Assembly: GCF_900102635.1 (NCBI RefSeq)
Contig: NZ_FMZQ01000001.1
Coordinates: 868,001-932,000, forward strand
DNA: 64,000 nt
Direction of reading: 5' to 3'
Origin: Ectopseudomonas chengduensis
GTDB taxonomy: Bacteria > Pseudomonadota > Gammaproteobacteria > Pseudomonadales > Pseudomonadaceae
The notes under the pieces are model-generated. The model was not told where the DNA came from, searched no databases, and saw only the letters and a list, made by a program, of their open reading frames with translations. A program made the translations under genes and the position numbers. Positions 44,001-53,549 of this stretch are shown one piece after another. The stretch's first letter is position 1. Each line of letters opens with the position of its first letter.

Positions 44001-45212
44001 ATGAATCTGGAAACCCCGAAGAAATTCCGCGGCCTGCAGCAGCAGGCGCAGCAGGTGGCCAAGCACTATTTCCGGCCGATCTCGCGCAAGTACGACCAGG
44101 TCGAGCACGCCTATCCCAAGGAGCTGGACCTGCTCGCCGCGCTGCTCGACGGCATGAACGAGGGCTCGCCCGACGCCGTCGGTGCCGGCTCGGCCAGCAA
44201 GCGTGGGGCAGCACGTGAGCAGCAGGCAGGCATCAAGAATGGTGGCAACATGGCTGCGCTGCTCGGCGTGATTGAGCTGTGCTGGGGCGATGTCGGCCTG
44301 CTGCTGGCCATGCCGCGTCAGGGGCTGGGCAACGCGGCCATTGCTGCGGTGGCCAATGACGAGCAACAGGCGCGGTTCGGCAAGACCTGGGCGGCCATGG
44401 CCATTACCGAGCCGGGCTGTGGTTCGGATTCGGCGGCGATTCGCACCACGGCGGTAAAGGATGGCGACCACTACATCCTCAACGGCGAGAAGATCTTCGT
44501 CACCTCCGGCGGGCGCGCCGATGCCGTGGTGGTTTGGGCCACGCTGGACAGAAGTCTGGGGCGTGCGGCGATCAAGTCCTTTGTAGTGGAGAAGGGCACG
44601 CCGGGGATGACGATTACACGTCTGGAGAAGAAGCTGGGGATAAAGGCATCCGATACGGCTTCGATCAGCCTCAGCGATTGTCGGGTGCCGGCGGCCAACC
44701 TGCTGGGCAACGCCGAGATCGACGTGCAAAAGGGCTTTGCCGGGGTCATGGAAACCTTCGACAACACCCGGCCGCTGGTTGCTGGCATGGCGGTCGGCGT
44801 GGCGCGCGCGGCGCTGGAGCGTACCCGTGAATTGCTGAGCAAGGCCGGTTGCCGCTTTGATTACGCCAAGCCACTGCTGAGCGTTACCCATGCCGAGGCC
44901 ACATTGTATCGCCTGGAGGCGGAATGGGAGGCCGCGCGTCTGTTGACGTTGAAGGCTGCCTGGATGGCTGACAACAAGTTGCCCAATTCGAAAGAGGCCT
45001 CGATTGCCAAGGCCAAGGCCGGGCGTGTGGCCAGCGAGGTGACGCTCAAGTGCGTGGAGCTGGCCGGTGCGCTGGGCTACGGTGAGGATGAGTTGCTGGA
45101 GAAGTGGGCGCGCGACTCGAAGATTCTCGATATCTTCGAAGGCACCCAGCAGATTCAGTTGCTGATCGTCGCCCGGCGCCTGCTGGGCAAGAGTTCCAGC
45201 GAGCTCAAGTAA
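44001..45212 (+). CDS. Acyl-CoA dehydrogenase
   Basis: A 403-residue FAD-dependent acyl-CoA dehydrogenase. MAITEPGCGSDSAAIRTTA and YILNGEKIFVTSGGRAD are the two FAD/substrate signatures, AATLYRLEAEWEAARLL-type helices follow, and KILDIFEGTQQIQLLIVARRLLG has the Glu of the EGT-Q catalytic region. It is co-directional with, and 14 bp downstream of, the preceding divergent homologue, so the two probably work as a pair, possibly as a heteromer. Substrate unknown. A bidirectional terminator follows at 45264-45291. Confidence 0.93.
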   Translation: MNLETPKKFRGLQQQAQQVAKHYFRPISRKYDQVEHAYPKELDLLAALLDGMNEGSPDAVGAGSASKRGAAREQQAGIKNGGNMAALLGVIELCWGDVGLLLAMPRQGLGNAAIAAVANDEQQARFGKTWAAMAITEPGCGSDSAAIRTTAVKDGDHYILNGEKIFVTSGGRADAVVVWATLDRSLGRAAIKSFVVEKGTPGMTITRLEKKLGIKASDTASISLSDCRVPAANLLGNAEIDVQKGFAGVMETFDNTRPLVAGMAVGVARAALERTRELLSKAGCRFDYAKPLLSVTHAEATLYRLEAEWEAARLLTLKAAWMADNKLPNSKEASIAKAKAGRVASEVTLKCVELAGALGYGEDELLEKWARDSKILDIFEGTQQIQLLIVARRLLGKSSSELK

Positions 45213-45263
45213 TCAAGGTAATCCAATCCGCCGCGAGCTTGGTGCACGTGGTGCACCCTACAA

Positions 45264-45291
45264 GAGAAAGCCCGCATCTGCGGGCTTTCTC
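45264..45291. terminator. Bidirectional intrinsic terminator
   Basis: GAGAAAGCCCGCA and its complement form a 13-bp stem with a 2-nt loop between two convergent genes. A/T-rich stem bases give a U-rich 3' side in both directions. It ends exactly next to the stop codon of the minus-strand lipoprotein gene. Confidence 0.85.
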
Positions 45292-46014
45292 TTAGAAGCG
45301 GAAGACTTCCGTATCGATCTTGATCGGTTCCGCCACCGGAATCTTCGGCCCGGCAGCGGCTGGGTCCTGCGGTTTGGCTTTGGCCACTGGAGGCTTCTTG
45401 CGCGGCGGCTCGGGGGTAGGCTCGGCTGCAGCGATGGGTTGAATGGCCACCGCCAGTTCAGCGGCCAGGCGCTGCAGCAGGGTGCTCTGCGCCTTGACCT
45501 GTTCGGCCAGAGGGCCGTTGTGCGGCTCTTCCAGGCGGATCAGACGGCTGTCGCGTAGCTGCCCGCGGCGGTCGAGCAGGCGCCATTGCGCCTCCAGTAC
45601 GGCCGGCTGGGTTGGCCCGGAGTCCAGGCGGGTGATGGTCAGCATGACCTGTGCATCGGCACTGAAGCCTGGTGCCGCCGGCGCCAGAACCAGGCGCTGG
45701 CTGTCCAGGCGCCAGGCCAGCTGGCGCAGCATCTGCTGGTCGATGTCATTGGCCAGGCCGCTGGCCCAGCGAGCGTCCTGAGCTGCGACCAGGCTGCCGT
45801 CGGCCTGACGCTGCAGCAGATTCTGCTGGCGCAGGTAGTCGGCCACGCTGATCGGGCCGACCAGCACGGTCACGCCATTGTCCTTGGTCGGCGTCACGGC
45901 CTGGCCGCTGTCAAGTTGGTAAAGGGGAACCGGCTTCTGCTGCAGCAGACTGCAACCACTCAATGCGAGCAGCGTGGTCAGAAGCAGCGCCATAGGGCGT
46001 ACTACAGTCATCAT
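45292..46014 (-). CDS. PqiC-like ABC-transport auxiliary lipoprotein
   Basis: A 240-residue outer-membrane lipoprotein candidate. The signal peptide ends in the lipobox LSGC (LALLALSGCSLL region), giving acylation at about Cys22. The mature domain resembles PqiC / DUF330: LYQLDSG, VLVGPISVADYLRQQNLLQR and WASGLANDIDQQMLRQLAW. The C-terminus is an unusual Pro/Lys/Ala-rich tail (about 200-230). PqiC proteins associate with MCE-type lipid transport complexes, but no pqiA or pqiB partner is in this window. The start is the ATG at 46014 or 46011 (MMTVVRP); a longer frame to 46104 lacks a signal peptide start. Confidence 0.8.
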   Translation of the reverse strand: MMTVVRPMALLLTTLLALSGCSLLQQKPVPLYQLDSGQAVTPTKDNGVTVLVGPISVADYLRQQNLLQRQADGSLVAAQDARWASGLANDIDQQMLRQLAWRLDSQRLVLAPAAPGFSADAQVMLTITRLDSGPTQPAVLEAQWRLLDRRGQLRDSRLIRLEEPHNGPLAEQVKAQSTLLQRLAAELAVAIQPIAAAEPTPEPPRKKPPVAKAKPQDPAAAGPKIPVAEPIKIDTEVFRF

Positions 46015-46186
46015 TAATTCCAGGCAGCCGCTTCTGGGGCAGCTGCATATCGATCCCATATCATGCTGTGGGGTCATTTGTGCATGACCCGGGGCGCGTA
46101 TCATCCGTCAAACCGCGCTACGACTCCAGCCTTGCCTGCTGGCTGGTAGCGCGGATATCCCGGACGAACGGGGCGTGTTACCGACG

Positions 46187-48436
46187 CTATTCCACCAGCA
46201 GTTGGTCGACGCGTTGGAATCCTCGCGGCAGCTTGTTGCCGCGGCGGCCGCGCTCGCCCTTGTAATGCTCGAGGTCGTCGGCTTTGAGTGTCAGGGTACG
46301 CTTCCCGGCCTGCAAAACCAAACTGGCGCCGCTGGGCAGCACGGCCAGATCGGTCAGATATTCCTCACGCGAGGCTACGCGCTCGCCGGGAATGCCGATG
46401 ATCTTGTTGCCCTTGCCTTTACCCAGTTGCGGCAGATCGGTGACCTTGAACAGCAGCAGGCGACCTTCGGTAGTCACCGCGGCCAACCAGTCGTCTTCCA
46501 GGTTACTGACTGGCTTGGGTGCGACCACCTTGGCACCGTTGGGTAGAGTCAGCAGCGCCTTGCCCGCCTTGTTCTTGGCCTGCAGATCCTCACCCTTGAC
46601 CACGAAGCCGTAGCCAGCGTCGGAGGCGATGACGTACAGGGCGCTGTCTTCCGGCAGCATCACGCATTCGAAGGTCGCCCCTGGTGGTGGCGTCAGACGA
46701 CCGGTCAGTGGTTCGCCCTGGCCGCGTGCCGACGGCAGGCTGTGGGCGGCGAGCGAATAGCTCCTGCCTGTGGAGTCGATAAACACCGCGTACTGGTTCG
46801 AGCGCCCCGGCGCGGCGGCCTTGAAGCCGTCGCCAGCCTTGTAGGACAGGCCGGTGGCGTCGATGTCGTGACCCTTGGCGCAGCGCACCCAGCCTTTTTC
46901 CGAGAGCACCACGGTAACCGGCTCGGTCGGCATCAGCTCGGTTTCCGAGAGGGCCTTGGCCTCGGCGCGGGCGACGATCGGCGAGCGGCGGTCATCGCCG
47001 TACTTCTCGGCGTCCTCGATGATTTCCTTGCGTACCAGCTTCTTCAGCTTGGCTTCGCTGCCGAGCAGGGCCAGCAGTTTCTCGCGTTCCTTGGCCAGTT
47101 CGTCCTGCTCGCCGCGGATCTTCATCTCTTCCAGGCGCGCCAGTTGGCGCAGGCGGGTGTCGAGGATGTAGTCGGCTTGCACGTCGGTGAGGCCGAAGCG
47201 CTCCATCAGCACCGGCTTGGGCTGGTCCTCGGTGCGGATGATGCGGATCACCTCGTCGAGGTTGAGAAAGGCGATCAGCAAACCTTCCAACAGGTGCAGG
47301 CGCTTTTCCACCTTGTCCAGGTGGAACTGCAGGCGACGGCGCACGGTGCCGACGCGGTACACCAGCCACTCGGTCAGCAGGGTGCGCAGGTCCTTGACCT
47401 GCGGCTTGCCGTCGAGGCCGATGACGTTGGTGTTGACCCGGTAGCTCGATTCCAGATCGGTGGTGGCGAACAGGTGGGTCATCAGTTCGTCGGCATCGAC
47501 GCGGTTGGAGCGCGGGATGATGACGATGCGCGTGGGGTTCTCATGGTCGGATTCGTCACGCAGGTCGGCGACCATCGGCAGCTTCTTGGCCTGCATCTGC
47601 GCGGCGATCTGCTCCAGTACCTTGGCCCCGGACACCTGGTGCGGCAGGGCGGTGACGACGATATCGCCGTCCTCGATGCGATAGACGGCGCGCATGCGTA
47701 CCGAGCCGCGGCCGGTCTCGTAGATCTTCAGCAGATCGGCCTTGGGCGTGATGACTTCGGCTTCGGTGGGGAAGTCCGGCCCCTGAATGTGTTCGCACAG
47801 CTGCTCGACCGTGGCGCCCGGCTCGTCCAGCAGGCGTACGCAGGCGGCCGCTACCTCGCGCAGGTTGTGCGGCGGCACGTCGGTGGCCATGCCCACGGCG
47901 ATGCCGGTGGTGCCGTTGAGCAGCAGATTGGGCAGGCGCGCCGGCAGCGTCGCCGGCTCGTTCATGGTGCCGTCGAAGTTGGGTACCCAGTCGACGGTGC
48001 CCTGGCCGAGTTCCGAGAGCAGCACTTCCGAATAGCGCGACAGGCGCGCTTCGGTGTAGCGCATGGCGGCGAAGGACTTGGGATCGTCCGGTGCACCCCA
48101 GTTGCCCTGACCGTCCACCAGGGTGTAGCGATAGCTGAACGGCTGCGCCATCAGCACCATGGCTTCATAGCAGGCGCTGTCGCCGTGCGGGTGGAACTTA
48201 CCGAGCACGTCACCGACGGTACGCGCGGATTTCTTGTGCTTGGAGTCGGCGTCCAGGCCCAACTCGCTCATGGCGTAGACGATGCGCCGCTGCACCGGCT
48301 TCAGACCGTCGCCGATGTGCGGCAGGGCGCGATCCATGATCACGTACATGGAGTAGTTGAGATAAGCCTGCTCGGTGAAATCGGCGAGGGACCGGCGTTC
48401 AACGCCTTCCAGGCTCAAATCGAGGGATTCGCTCAT
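46187..48436 (-). CDS. parC: DNA topoisomerase IV subunit A
   Basis: DNA-cleaving subunit of topoisomerase IV, which decatenates daughter chromosomes. The 749 residues start with [37 protein letters not shown]. The catalytic Arg-Tyr pair is at residues 126-127 ([10 protein letters not shown]). The quinolone-resistance region reads [11 protein letters not shown] with Ser87 and Glu91, the susceptible wild-type residues in P. aeruginosa numbering. The C-terminal part is the DNA-wrapping beta-pinwheel. It lies 7 bp downstream of the retropepsin-like gene and is separated from parE by two small genes. Confidence 0.98.
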   Translation of the reverse strand: MSESLDLSLEGVERRSLADFTEQAYLNYSMYVIMDRALPHIGDGLKPVQRRIVYAMSELGLDADSKHKKSARTVGDVLGKFHPHGDSACYEAMVLMAQPFSYRYTLVDGQGNWGAPDDPKSFAAMRYTEARLSRYSEVLLSELGQGTVDWVPNFDGTMNEPATLPARLPNLLLNGTTGIAVGMATDVPPHNLREVAAACVRLLDEPGATVEQLCEHIQGPDFPTEAEVITPKADLLKIYETGRGSVRMRAVYRIEDGDIVVTALPHQVSGAKVLEQIAAQMQAKKLPMVADLRDESDHENPTRIVIIPRSNRVDADELMTHLFATTDLESSYRVNTNVIGLDGKPQVKDLRTLLTEWLVYRVGTVRRRLQFHLDKVEKRLHLLEGLLIAFLNLDEVIRIIRTEDQPKPVLMERFGLTDVQADYILDTRLRQLARLEEMKIRGEQDELAKEREKLLALLGSEAKLKKLVRKEIIEDAEKYGDDRRSPIVARAEAKALSETELMPTEPVTVVLSEKGWVRCAKGHDIDATGLSYKAGDGFKAAAPGRSNQYAVFIDSTGRSYSLAAHSLPSARGQGEPLTGRLTPPPGATFECVMLPEDSALYVIASDAGYGFVVKGEDLQAKNKAGKALLTLPNGAKVVAPKPVSNLEDDWLAAVTTEGRLLLFKVTDLPQLGKGKGNKIIGIPGERVASREEYLTDLAVLPSGASLVLQAGKRTLTLKADDLEHYKGERGRRGNKLPRGFQRVDQLLVE

Positions 48437-48443
48437 GCGGGCC

Positions 48444-48968
48444 TCATTGCAAGGTTGATTGGCGCAGCACCAGGGTGCCGCCCTTCTGATTGAATTCGAG
48501 TTGTTTCAGGGCGCTCATGCCCAGCAGCACTTCGTCGCCGTCCATGCCTGGGGCGATCAGTGCGGCGACGTCACGCAGTTCGATATCGCCCAGGCGCAGT
48601 CTGTCCAGACGTGTGCGATGCCCGGTGGCACGGCCGTTGGCCGTGCTGATGATGATCGGCGCGCCGCGTTGCAGGCCAAGACGCTCGGCCACCGCGCTGG
48701 GTATTGCCACCTGGGTGGCGCCGGTGTCGAGCAGGAAGGTCACGTCATTCCCATCGATCTGGCCATTGACCAGGTAGTGACCCTGACGACTGCTGGCCAG
48801 GCTCACCTCGACGAAACCATCGCCATGCACCGACTGCGGTGTCTGGTTGGGGTTGCGCTGGCGATCTTCCCAGTTACCGAAGAAGTGCGTGGCCAGCAGC
48901 AGGCCGGCGCCCCAGGCGAGCACCAACATCACTCGTCCGGCACGACGGCCCGGCGTCTGTTCGCTCAC
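48444..48968 (-). CDS. Retropepsin-like aspartic protease (clan AA, TIGR02281-type)
   Basis: A 174-residue membrane-anchored protein. A single hydrophobic segment (about 15-30: [18 protein letters not shown]) is followed by a periplasmic retropepsin-fold domain. The active-site motif is [13 protein letters not shown], with the flap region [21 protein letters not shown] and [12 protein letters not shown] near the end. A single DTG implies that it works as a dimer. The start is a GTG at 48968 in a GTGA overlap with the upstream phytase-like gene; a longer frame to 49091 would run inside that gene. The substrate is unknown. Confidence 0.88.
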   Translation of the reverse strand: MSEQTPGRRAGRVMLVLAWGAGLLLATHFFGNWEDRQRNPNQTPQSVHGDGFVEVSLASSRQGHYLVNGQIDGNDVTFLLDTGATQVAIPSAVAERLGLQRGAPIIISTANGRATGHRTRLDRLRLGDIELRDVAALIAPGMDGDEVLLGMSALKQLEFNQKGGTLVLRQSTLQ

Positions 48969-49948
48969 GGGCGCCGGCTCCAGCCGCCCTTGGGCGCGGC
49001 AAAACGCCAGACGATGGGACGCTCTTCGCCATCGGCGCGGGTCTGGCTGCCGTTGTCGACGCCGATCCAGGCGCCATCCTTGTCGATCCACAGCGCTTCG
49101 GCCATGCCGTAGTCCGGTGCGTAGCGGCGTGGTTCGCTCAGGGCTTCGCTGGCGAAGGACCAGCAGATCTCCGCGACACCGTCGCTCAGTGTGCGCCGGC
49201 AGATACGGTGGGCCTGACGCTCAAGGGTAAAGAGCTTTTCACCGAAATAGGCCAGGCCGGAGAAGTCGCGTGGTGCCATATGGCCGCCGAGCGCTTCGGG
49301 CGACGCTTCGTCACCGCTTTCGCTGGTCAGCACGCAGCCGCCGGTACAGCGCCAGCCGCTGCCGCGACGATGCAGTACAGTGAGGCCGCGGCGGCGCTGT
49401 TCGGCAGCCAGCCACAGGCGATCACCGGCCGGATCGATGGCGATGCCTTCGAAACCCTGGTTGAAGTGCAGCAGCATGCCGCTGGCGCGAGCCTGGCGCA
49501 CCAGTCCGCTGGGCAGGTTGAGCCACTGCGCATTGCCGTTGCTGCTCACCTGCAGCACGGCGGCGCGGGTTTCGCTGATCAGGTAACGGTTGCCTTGTGC
49601 GTCGCACGCCAGGCCCTCGAAATCCAGTGCGCCACCGCGTACCAGGCCGGCCACCCAGTTGCGCATGCGCAGGCCCCAGGGCAGGGCGCTCTCGGGCGGT
49701 TCGGGGGCGACGAAGGTTTCTGCTTCGGCGCGCAGCAGCCCTTCCTCTCTGTGCAGTTGATAGAGGCGGTCGTCGTCACGGTCGGAAACCGCCCACAGCG
49801 TTTCGCCGCACAGGGCCAGGCCGGACAGGTTGCCGCCCGGCATTTCCGTCACCGGGTATTCGGCCTCCAGCTTGAGCTCTTCCAGCACCACTGGCTCGGC
49901 GTTCGCGACGCCGGCCAACAGACCGAGTGCAAGGAGGTGATTACGCAT
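48965..49948 (-). CDS. Secreted phytase-like beta-propeller protein (esterase-like activity of phytase family)
   Basis: A 327-residue exported protein with signal peptide MRNHLLALGLLAGVANA. The body is a predicted beta-propeller of the 'esterase-like activity of phytase' family: GGNLSGLALCGETLWAVSDRDDDRLYQ, DFEGLACDAQGNRYLISE, GFEGIAIDPAGDRLWLAAEQ and PRDFSGLAYFGEKLFTLER repeat the Gly-Leu/Ile-Asp/Ala plus D-x-D blade pattern. Its ATG overlaps the parE stop by one base and its stop overlaps the start of the protease gene. Phosphatase or esterase activity is not proven. Confidence 0.82.
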   Translation of the reverse strand: MRNHLLALGLLAGVANAEPVVLEELKLEAEYPVTEMPGGNLSGLALCGETLWAVSDRDDDRLYQLHREEGLLRAEAETFVAPEPPESALPWGLRMRNWVAGLVRGGALDFEGLACDAQGNRYLISETRAAVLQVSSNGNAQWLNLPSGLVRQARASGMLLHFNQGFEGIAIDPAGDRLWLAAEQRRRGLTVLHRRGSGWRCTGGCVLTSESGDEASPEALGGHMAPRDFSGLAYFGEKLFTLERQAHRICRRTLSDGVAEICWSFASEALSEPRRYAPDYGMAEALWIDKDGAWIGVDNGSQTRADGEERPIVWRFAAPKGGWSRRP

Positions 49949-51846
49949 CAGGCCAGTACCTCGGCCAGGTTGCCCTTGGTTTCCAGCCAGCTCTTGCGAT
50001 CACCGGCGCGTTTTTTCGCCAGCAGCATGTCCATCACTTCGCGGGTGCCTTCGAAATCATCCAGGGTCAGTTGCACCAGACGTCGGGTGTTGGGGTCCAT
50101 GGTGGTTTCGCGCAGCTGCGGCGGGTTCATCTCGCCGAGGCCCTTGAAGCGGGTGACCTGTGGCTTGCCGCGACGTTTCTCGGCCACCAGGCGGTCGAGG
50201 ATGCCGTCGCGCTCGGCGTCGTCGAGGGCGTAGAAGATCTCCTTGCCCAGATCGATGCGGTACAGCGGCGGCATGGCCACGTAGACGTGACCGGCATCCA
50301 CCAGCGGGCGGAAGTGACGCACGAACAGGGCGCAGAGCAGGGTGGCGATGTGCAGGCCGTCGGAGTCGGCGTCGGCAAGGATGCAGATCTTGCCGTAGCG
50401 CAGCCCGCTCAGGTCGCTGGAGCCGGGATCGATACCGACGGCCACGGCGATATCGTGTACTTCCTGTGAGGCCAGGACTTCGCTGCCGTCCACTTCCCAG
50501 GTGTTCAGGATCTTGCCGCGCAGCGGCATGATGGCCTGGAACTCCTTGTCGCGTGCCTGCTTGGCGCTGCCGCCGGCGGAGTCACCCTCGACCAGGAACA
50601 GCTCGCAACGCAGCGGGTTCTGCCCCGCGCAGTCGGCCAGCTTGCCGGGCAGAGCCGGGCCTTGAGTGATCTTCTTGCGCTCGACCTTCTTGCCGGCCTT
50701 GAGGCGGCGGCCGGCGTTGCTGATGGCCAGTTCGGCCAGCGCCAGGCCGGTTTCCGGATGGGCATTGAGCCACAGGCTGAAGGCATCCTTGACCACACCG
50801 GAGACGAAGGCGGCGGCTTCGCGCGAGGACAGGCGCTCCTTGGTCTGGCCGGAGAATTGCGCGTCCTGCATCTTCATCGAGAGAACGAAGGCAATGCGTT
50901 CCCAGACATCTTCCGGGGCCAGTTTCACGCCACGCGGCAGCAGGTTGCGGAACTCGCAGAACTCGCGCATGGCATCGAGCAGGCCCTGGCGCAGGCCGTT
51001 GACGTGGGTGCCGCCCTGCGCGGTGGGGATCAGGTTGACGTAGCTTTCCTGCACCGCGTCGCCGCCTTCAGGCAGCCACAGCAGGGCCCAGTCCACGGCT
51101 TCCTTGTTGCCAGCCAGGCTGCCGACGAAGGGCTCGGCCGGCAGCCGCTCGAATTCGCTGACGGCATCGACCAGATAGGAGCGCAGGCCGTCCTCGTAAT
51201 GCCACTCGACCTTCTCGCCCGAGGCTTTGTCTTCGAAGCTGACGTTCAGGCCCGGGCAGAGTACGGCCTTGGCCTTGAGCACATGCTTGAGGCGGCTGAT
51301 GGAGAACTTGAAGGAGTCGAAGTACTTGGCGTCCGGCCAGAAATGCACGCTGGTGCCGGTGTTGCGCTTGCCGACGCTGCCGATGACTTCCAGCTCGCTG
51401 GCCTTGAAGCCGTCGGCAAAGCTCATCTGGTATTCGTTGCCGTCACGCTTGACGGTGACCACCACGCGGGTCGACAGGGCATTGACGACGCTGATGCCGA
51501 CGCCATGCAGACCACCGGAGAACTGGTAGTTCTTGTTGCTGAACTTGCCGCCGGCATGCAGCTTGGTAAGGATCAGCTCGACGCCCGGTACGCCTTCTTC
51601 CGGGTGGATATCCACCGGCATGCCACGGCCATCGTCGAGCACTTCCAGCGAATTATCCTCGTGGAGGATCACCTGGATCGACTTGGCGTGCCCGGCCAGG
51701 GCTTCGTCGACGCTGTTGTCGATGACTTCTTGGGCCAGGTGGTTGGGGCGTGTGGTGTCGGTGTACATGCCCGGGCGCTTGCGCACCGGGTCGAGGCCGG
51801 AAAGGACTTCGATGGCGTCTGCGTTATAGGCGTTCTGCTGGGCCAT
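49948..51846 (-). CDS. parE: DNA topoisomerase IV subunit B
   Basis: ATPase subunit of topoisomerase IV, 632 residues. The GHKL ATP site shows NSVDEALAG, LDDGRGMPVDIH and GGLHGVGISVVNALS. The TOPRIM domain has LFLVEGDSAGGSAKQARD and LADADSDGLHIATLL, with the metal-binding acidic residues. The C-terminal RRGKPQVTRFKGLGEMNPPQLRETTMDP is the usual PLRGK-to-GLGEM region. It is the upstream gene of a unit with the phytase-like, protease and parC genes, linked by 1-bp and 4-bp overlaps and a 7-bp gap. Confidence 0.98.
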   Translation of the reverse strand: MAQQNAYNADAIEVLSGLDPVRKRPGMYTDTTRPNHLAQEVIDNSVDEALAGHAKSIQVILHEDNSLEVLDDGRGMPVDIHPEEGVPGVELILTKLHAGGKFSNKNYQFSGGLHGVGISVVNALSTRVVVTVKRDGNEYQMSFADGFKASELEVIGSVGKRNTGTSVHFWPDAKYFDSFKFSISRLKHVLKAKAVLCPGLNVSFEDKASGEKVEWHYEDGLRSYLVDAVSEFERLPAEPFVGSLAGNKEAVDWALLWLPEGGDAVQESYVNLIPTAQGGTHVNGLRQGLLDAMREFCEFRNLLPRGVKLAPEDVWERIAFVLSMKMQDAQFSGQTKERLSSREAAAFVSGVVKDAFSLWLNAHPETGLALAELAISNAGRRLKAGKKVERKKITQGPALPGKLADCAGQNPLRCELFLVEGDSAGGSAKQARDKEFQAIMPLRGKILNTWEVDGSEVLASQEVHDIAVAVGIDPGSSDLSGLRYGKICILADADSDGLHIATLLCALFVRHFRPLVDAGHVYVAMPPLYRIDLGKEIFYALDDAERDGILDRLVAEKRRGKPQVTRFKGLGEMNPPQLRETTMDPNTRRLVQLTLDDFEGTREVMDMLLAKKRAGDRKSWLETKGNLAEVLA

Positions 51847-51861
51847 AGGGTCTCTTGGTCG

Positions 51862-52473
51862 TCAATTGAATGCGGAAAAGTCGGTATCGCGCCAAAGTGT
51901 GGCGTTAATGCCGGCAAAAGCGAAGAGTGTCGGCAGGCGTTCGGCGAAGCCCTGGAAGCCGTGGTCGCCCCCGGCCTGGATGCGCAGGGCGCAGGCGCGG
52001 TAGTAACGCTCGGCGTCACGGTAGTCGAGGGTTTCGTCGCCGGTCTGTAGCCAGATCTGGTAACGCGCCGGGTCGTTCGGCGCTGCAACGTCGAGTTCGG
52101 CCAGCGCGTGGACGTGATCCTCGGTGAGGTCCCAGGTCTCGTCGCTGTAGTAATTCTTCTGTGGGCCCAGGTAGCCGTCGAAACGCAGGTGCGGCTGCAC
52201 GGCCGGGTTGATCAGCAGCGCCTTGAGTCCATGCTGTTCGGCCAGGTAAGTGGCGTAGTAGCCACCCAGGGAGCTGCCCACCAGCACCGGCGCCCCGAGT
52301 TCGCTGATCAGCGCCTGCAACTGGGCGATGGCCTGGCGCGGATGATGATGCAGGGCAGGTACGCGCAACTGGTTTTCCAGGCCCAGGTGGGCCATGGCGC
52401 GGCTCAACTGGCTGGCCTTGTGCGAGGCTGGCGAGCTGTTCAGGCCGTGTATATAGAGGATGGATGCGGTCAT
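51862..52473 (-). CDS. yqiA: YqiA/YcfP-family alpha/beta hydrolase (esterase)
   Basis: A 203-residue small esterase. YIHGLNSSPASHKASQL is the typical N-terminus, and VLVGSSLGGYYATYLAEQHG contains the GxSxG nucleophile elbow. AALLINPAVQPH-like sequence (LKALLINPAVQPH) follows, then LQTGDETLDYRDA with the acid Asp and GGDHGFQGF with the catalytic His. It lies 15 bp upstream of parE on the same strand and 61 bp downstream of cpdA, the conserved cpdA-yqiA-parE order of gammaproteobacteria. The natural substrate is unknown. Confidence 0.92.
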   Translation of the reverse strand: MTASILYIHGLNSSPASHKASQLSRAMAHLGLENQLRVPALHHHPRQAIAQLQALISELGAPVLVGSSLGGYYATYLAEQHGLKALLINPAVQPHLRFDGYLGPQKNYYSDETWDLTEDHVHALAELDVAAPNDPARYQIWLQTGDETLDYRDAERYYRACALRIQAGGDHGFQGFAERLPTLFAFAGINATLWRDTDFSAFN

Positions 52474-52500
52474 GGAGCGGGAGGCTACTCGTCCGGGGCC

Positions 52501-52523
52501 TCAAGCTGCAAGCTTCAAGCTGA
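52501..52523. repeat. CAAGCTGCAAGCTTCAAGCT short repeat
   Basis: Three overlapping AAGCT units lie between yqiA and cpdA. Similar AGCTTGAAGCTTGCAGCT strings are common in Pseudomonas intergenic DNA. It is too short for firm classification. Confidence 0.4.
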
Positions 52524-52534
52524 TTGGGGGTATG

Positions 52535-53356
52535 TCAGTAACCCTTGACGCTGTAGTCCACTTCGAAGTGGATGCCGGTGACGCGCGATACACCGGTGTC
52601 CAGCCTGCCGTCGGCATGCAGGCGCAGCCAGCGATAGCCGGGGGCTTCGCTGTCCACCTGAAACACCTCGCTGCCCGGCGCGAACTGCACGCAGGTCGAA
52701 GGCGAGGCGAGCAGGCGCAGATTACCGCGCTGCTGGTCGAACTCCTGATGGATATGCCCCCAGAGCACGGTGCGTGCCTGCGGGTAGCGGTCGAGCACGG
52801 CGAACAGGGCGTCGGGGTTGCGCAGGCCGATGGGTTCCATCCACTTGCAGCCGATGGAGACCGGATGGTGGTGCAGGCAGATCAGGTGATGGCGCTGCGG
52901 CGCTTCGCTGAGGGCGCGTTCGAGCAGTTCGAGTTGACTGTCGGCAAGAAAACCGGGCACCGCGCCGGGGATCGATGAATCGAGCATGACGATGCGCCAG
53001 GCACCAAGGTCGATCACCGGCTCCAGCAGCTCGCTGCCCTGGCAGGCGGCCTGCATGGGAGGGATTTCGTCATGGTTGCCGGCCAGCCAGCGGGTTGGTG
53101 CGTCGATGGCTGAGGTGAGTTGGCGAAAACGCTGATACGACGCTTCGCTGCCATCCTGCGAAAGATCTCCTGTAGCCAGAATCAGGTCGATCTGCGGCTG
53201 TTCCTGCAGGACCCGTTCGATCACCCGCTGCAGGCTGTCGCAAGTATCCATGCCCAGCAGCTTGCCGTCCGCTTCGGCGAACAGGTGACTGTCGGACAAC
53301 TGCACCAGCAGTACCGAGGAATCAGTGGATTGGGTGGGCAGGCTCGGCAAGACCAT
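52535..53356 (-). CDS. cpdA: 3',5'-cyclic-AMP phosphodiesterase CpdA
   Basis: Metallophosphoesterase of 273 residues that hydrolyses cAMP and so tunes Vfr/CRP signalling. The two-metal site motifs appear in order: LSDSHLFAEADGKLLG (D-x-H), ILATGDLSQDGS (GD), LAGNHDE (GNHD), LICLHHHPV and WGHIHQEF (GHxH). Length and order match CpdA. It is the upstream neighbour of yqiA and parE on the minus strand. About 190 bp separates it from DUF1249, mostly featureless apart from an imperfect A-rich/T-rich hairpin near 53435-53457. Confidence 0.94.
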   Translation of the reverse strand: MVLPSLPTQSTDSSVLLVQLSDSHLFAEADGKLLGMDTCDSLQRVIERVLQEQPQIDLILATGDLSQDGSEASYQRFRQLTSAIDAPTRWLAGNHDEIPPMQAACQGSELLEPVIDLGAWRIVMLDSSIPGAVPGFLADSQLELLERALSEAPQRHHLICLHHHPVSIGCKWMEPIGLRNPDALFAVLDRYPQARTVLWGHIHQEFDQQRGNLRLLASPSTCVQFAPGSEVFQVDSEAPGYRWLRLHADGRLDTGVSRVTGIHFEVDYSVKGY

Positions 53357-53549
53357 CTCCTAGGGCGCAATCGGGTGAATTATGGTGGTTGCCGCAGCAA
53401 AGGGAAAACCCGGGAAGCGGACGCAGGTCACAGAAAAAACGCCAGAAGCGCTTTTTGCCATCGTTCGCGACAGTCGTCAGGCAGGGCGGGCCGCCCAAAC
53501 AATACGACGCCGCGCTATCGGCCAGGCATCGAAAAGCTTGATCGCCGCC

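Noticed and set aside
46742..48493. 583-codon plus-strand open frame opposite parC
   Set aside because: Antisense shadow of parC.
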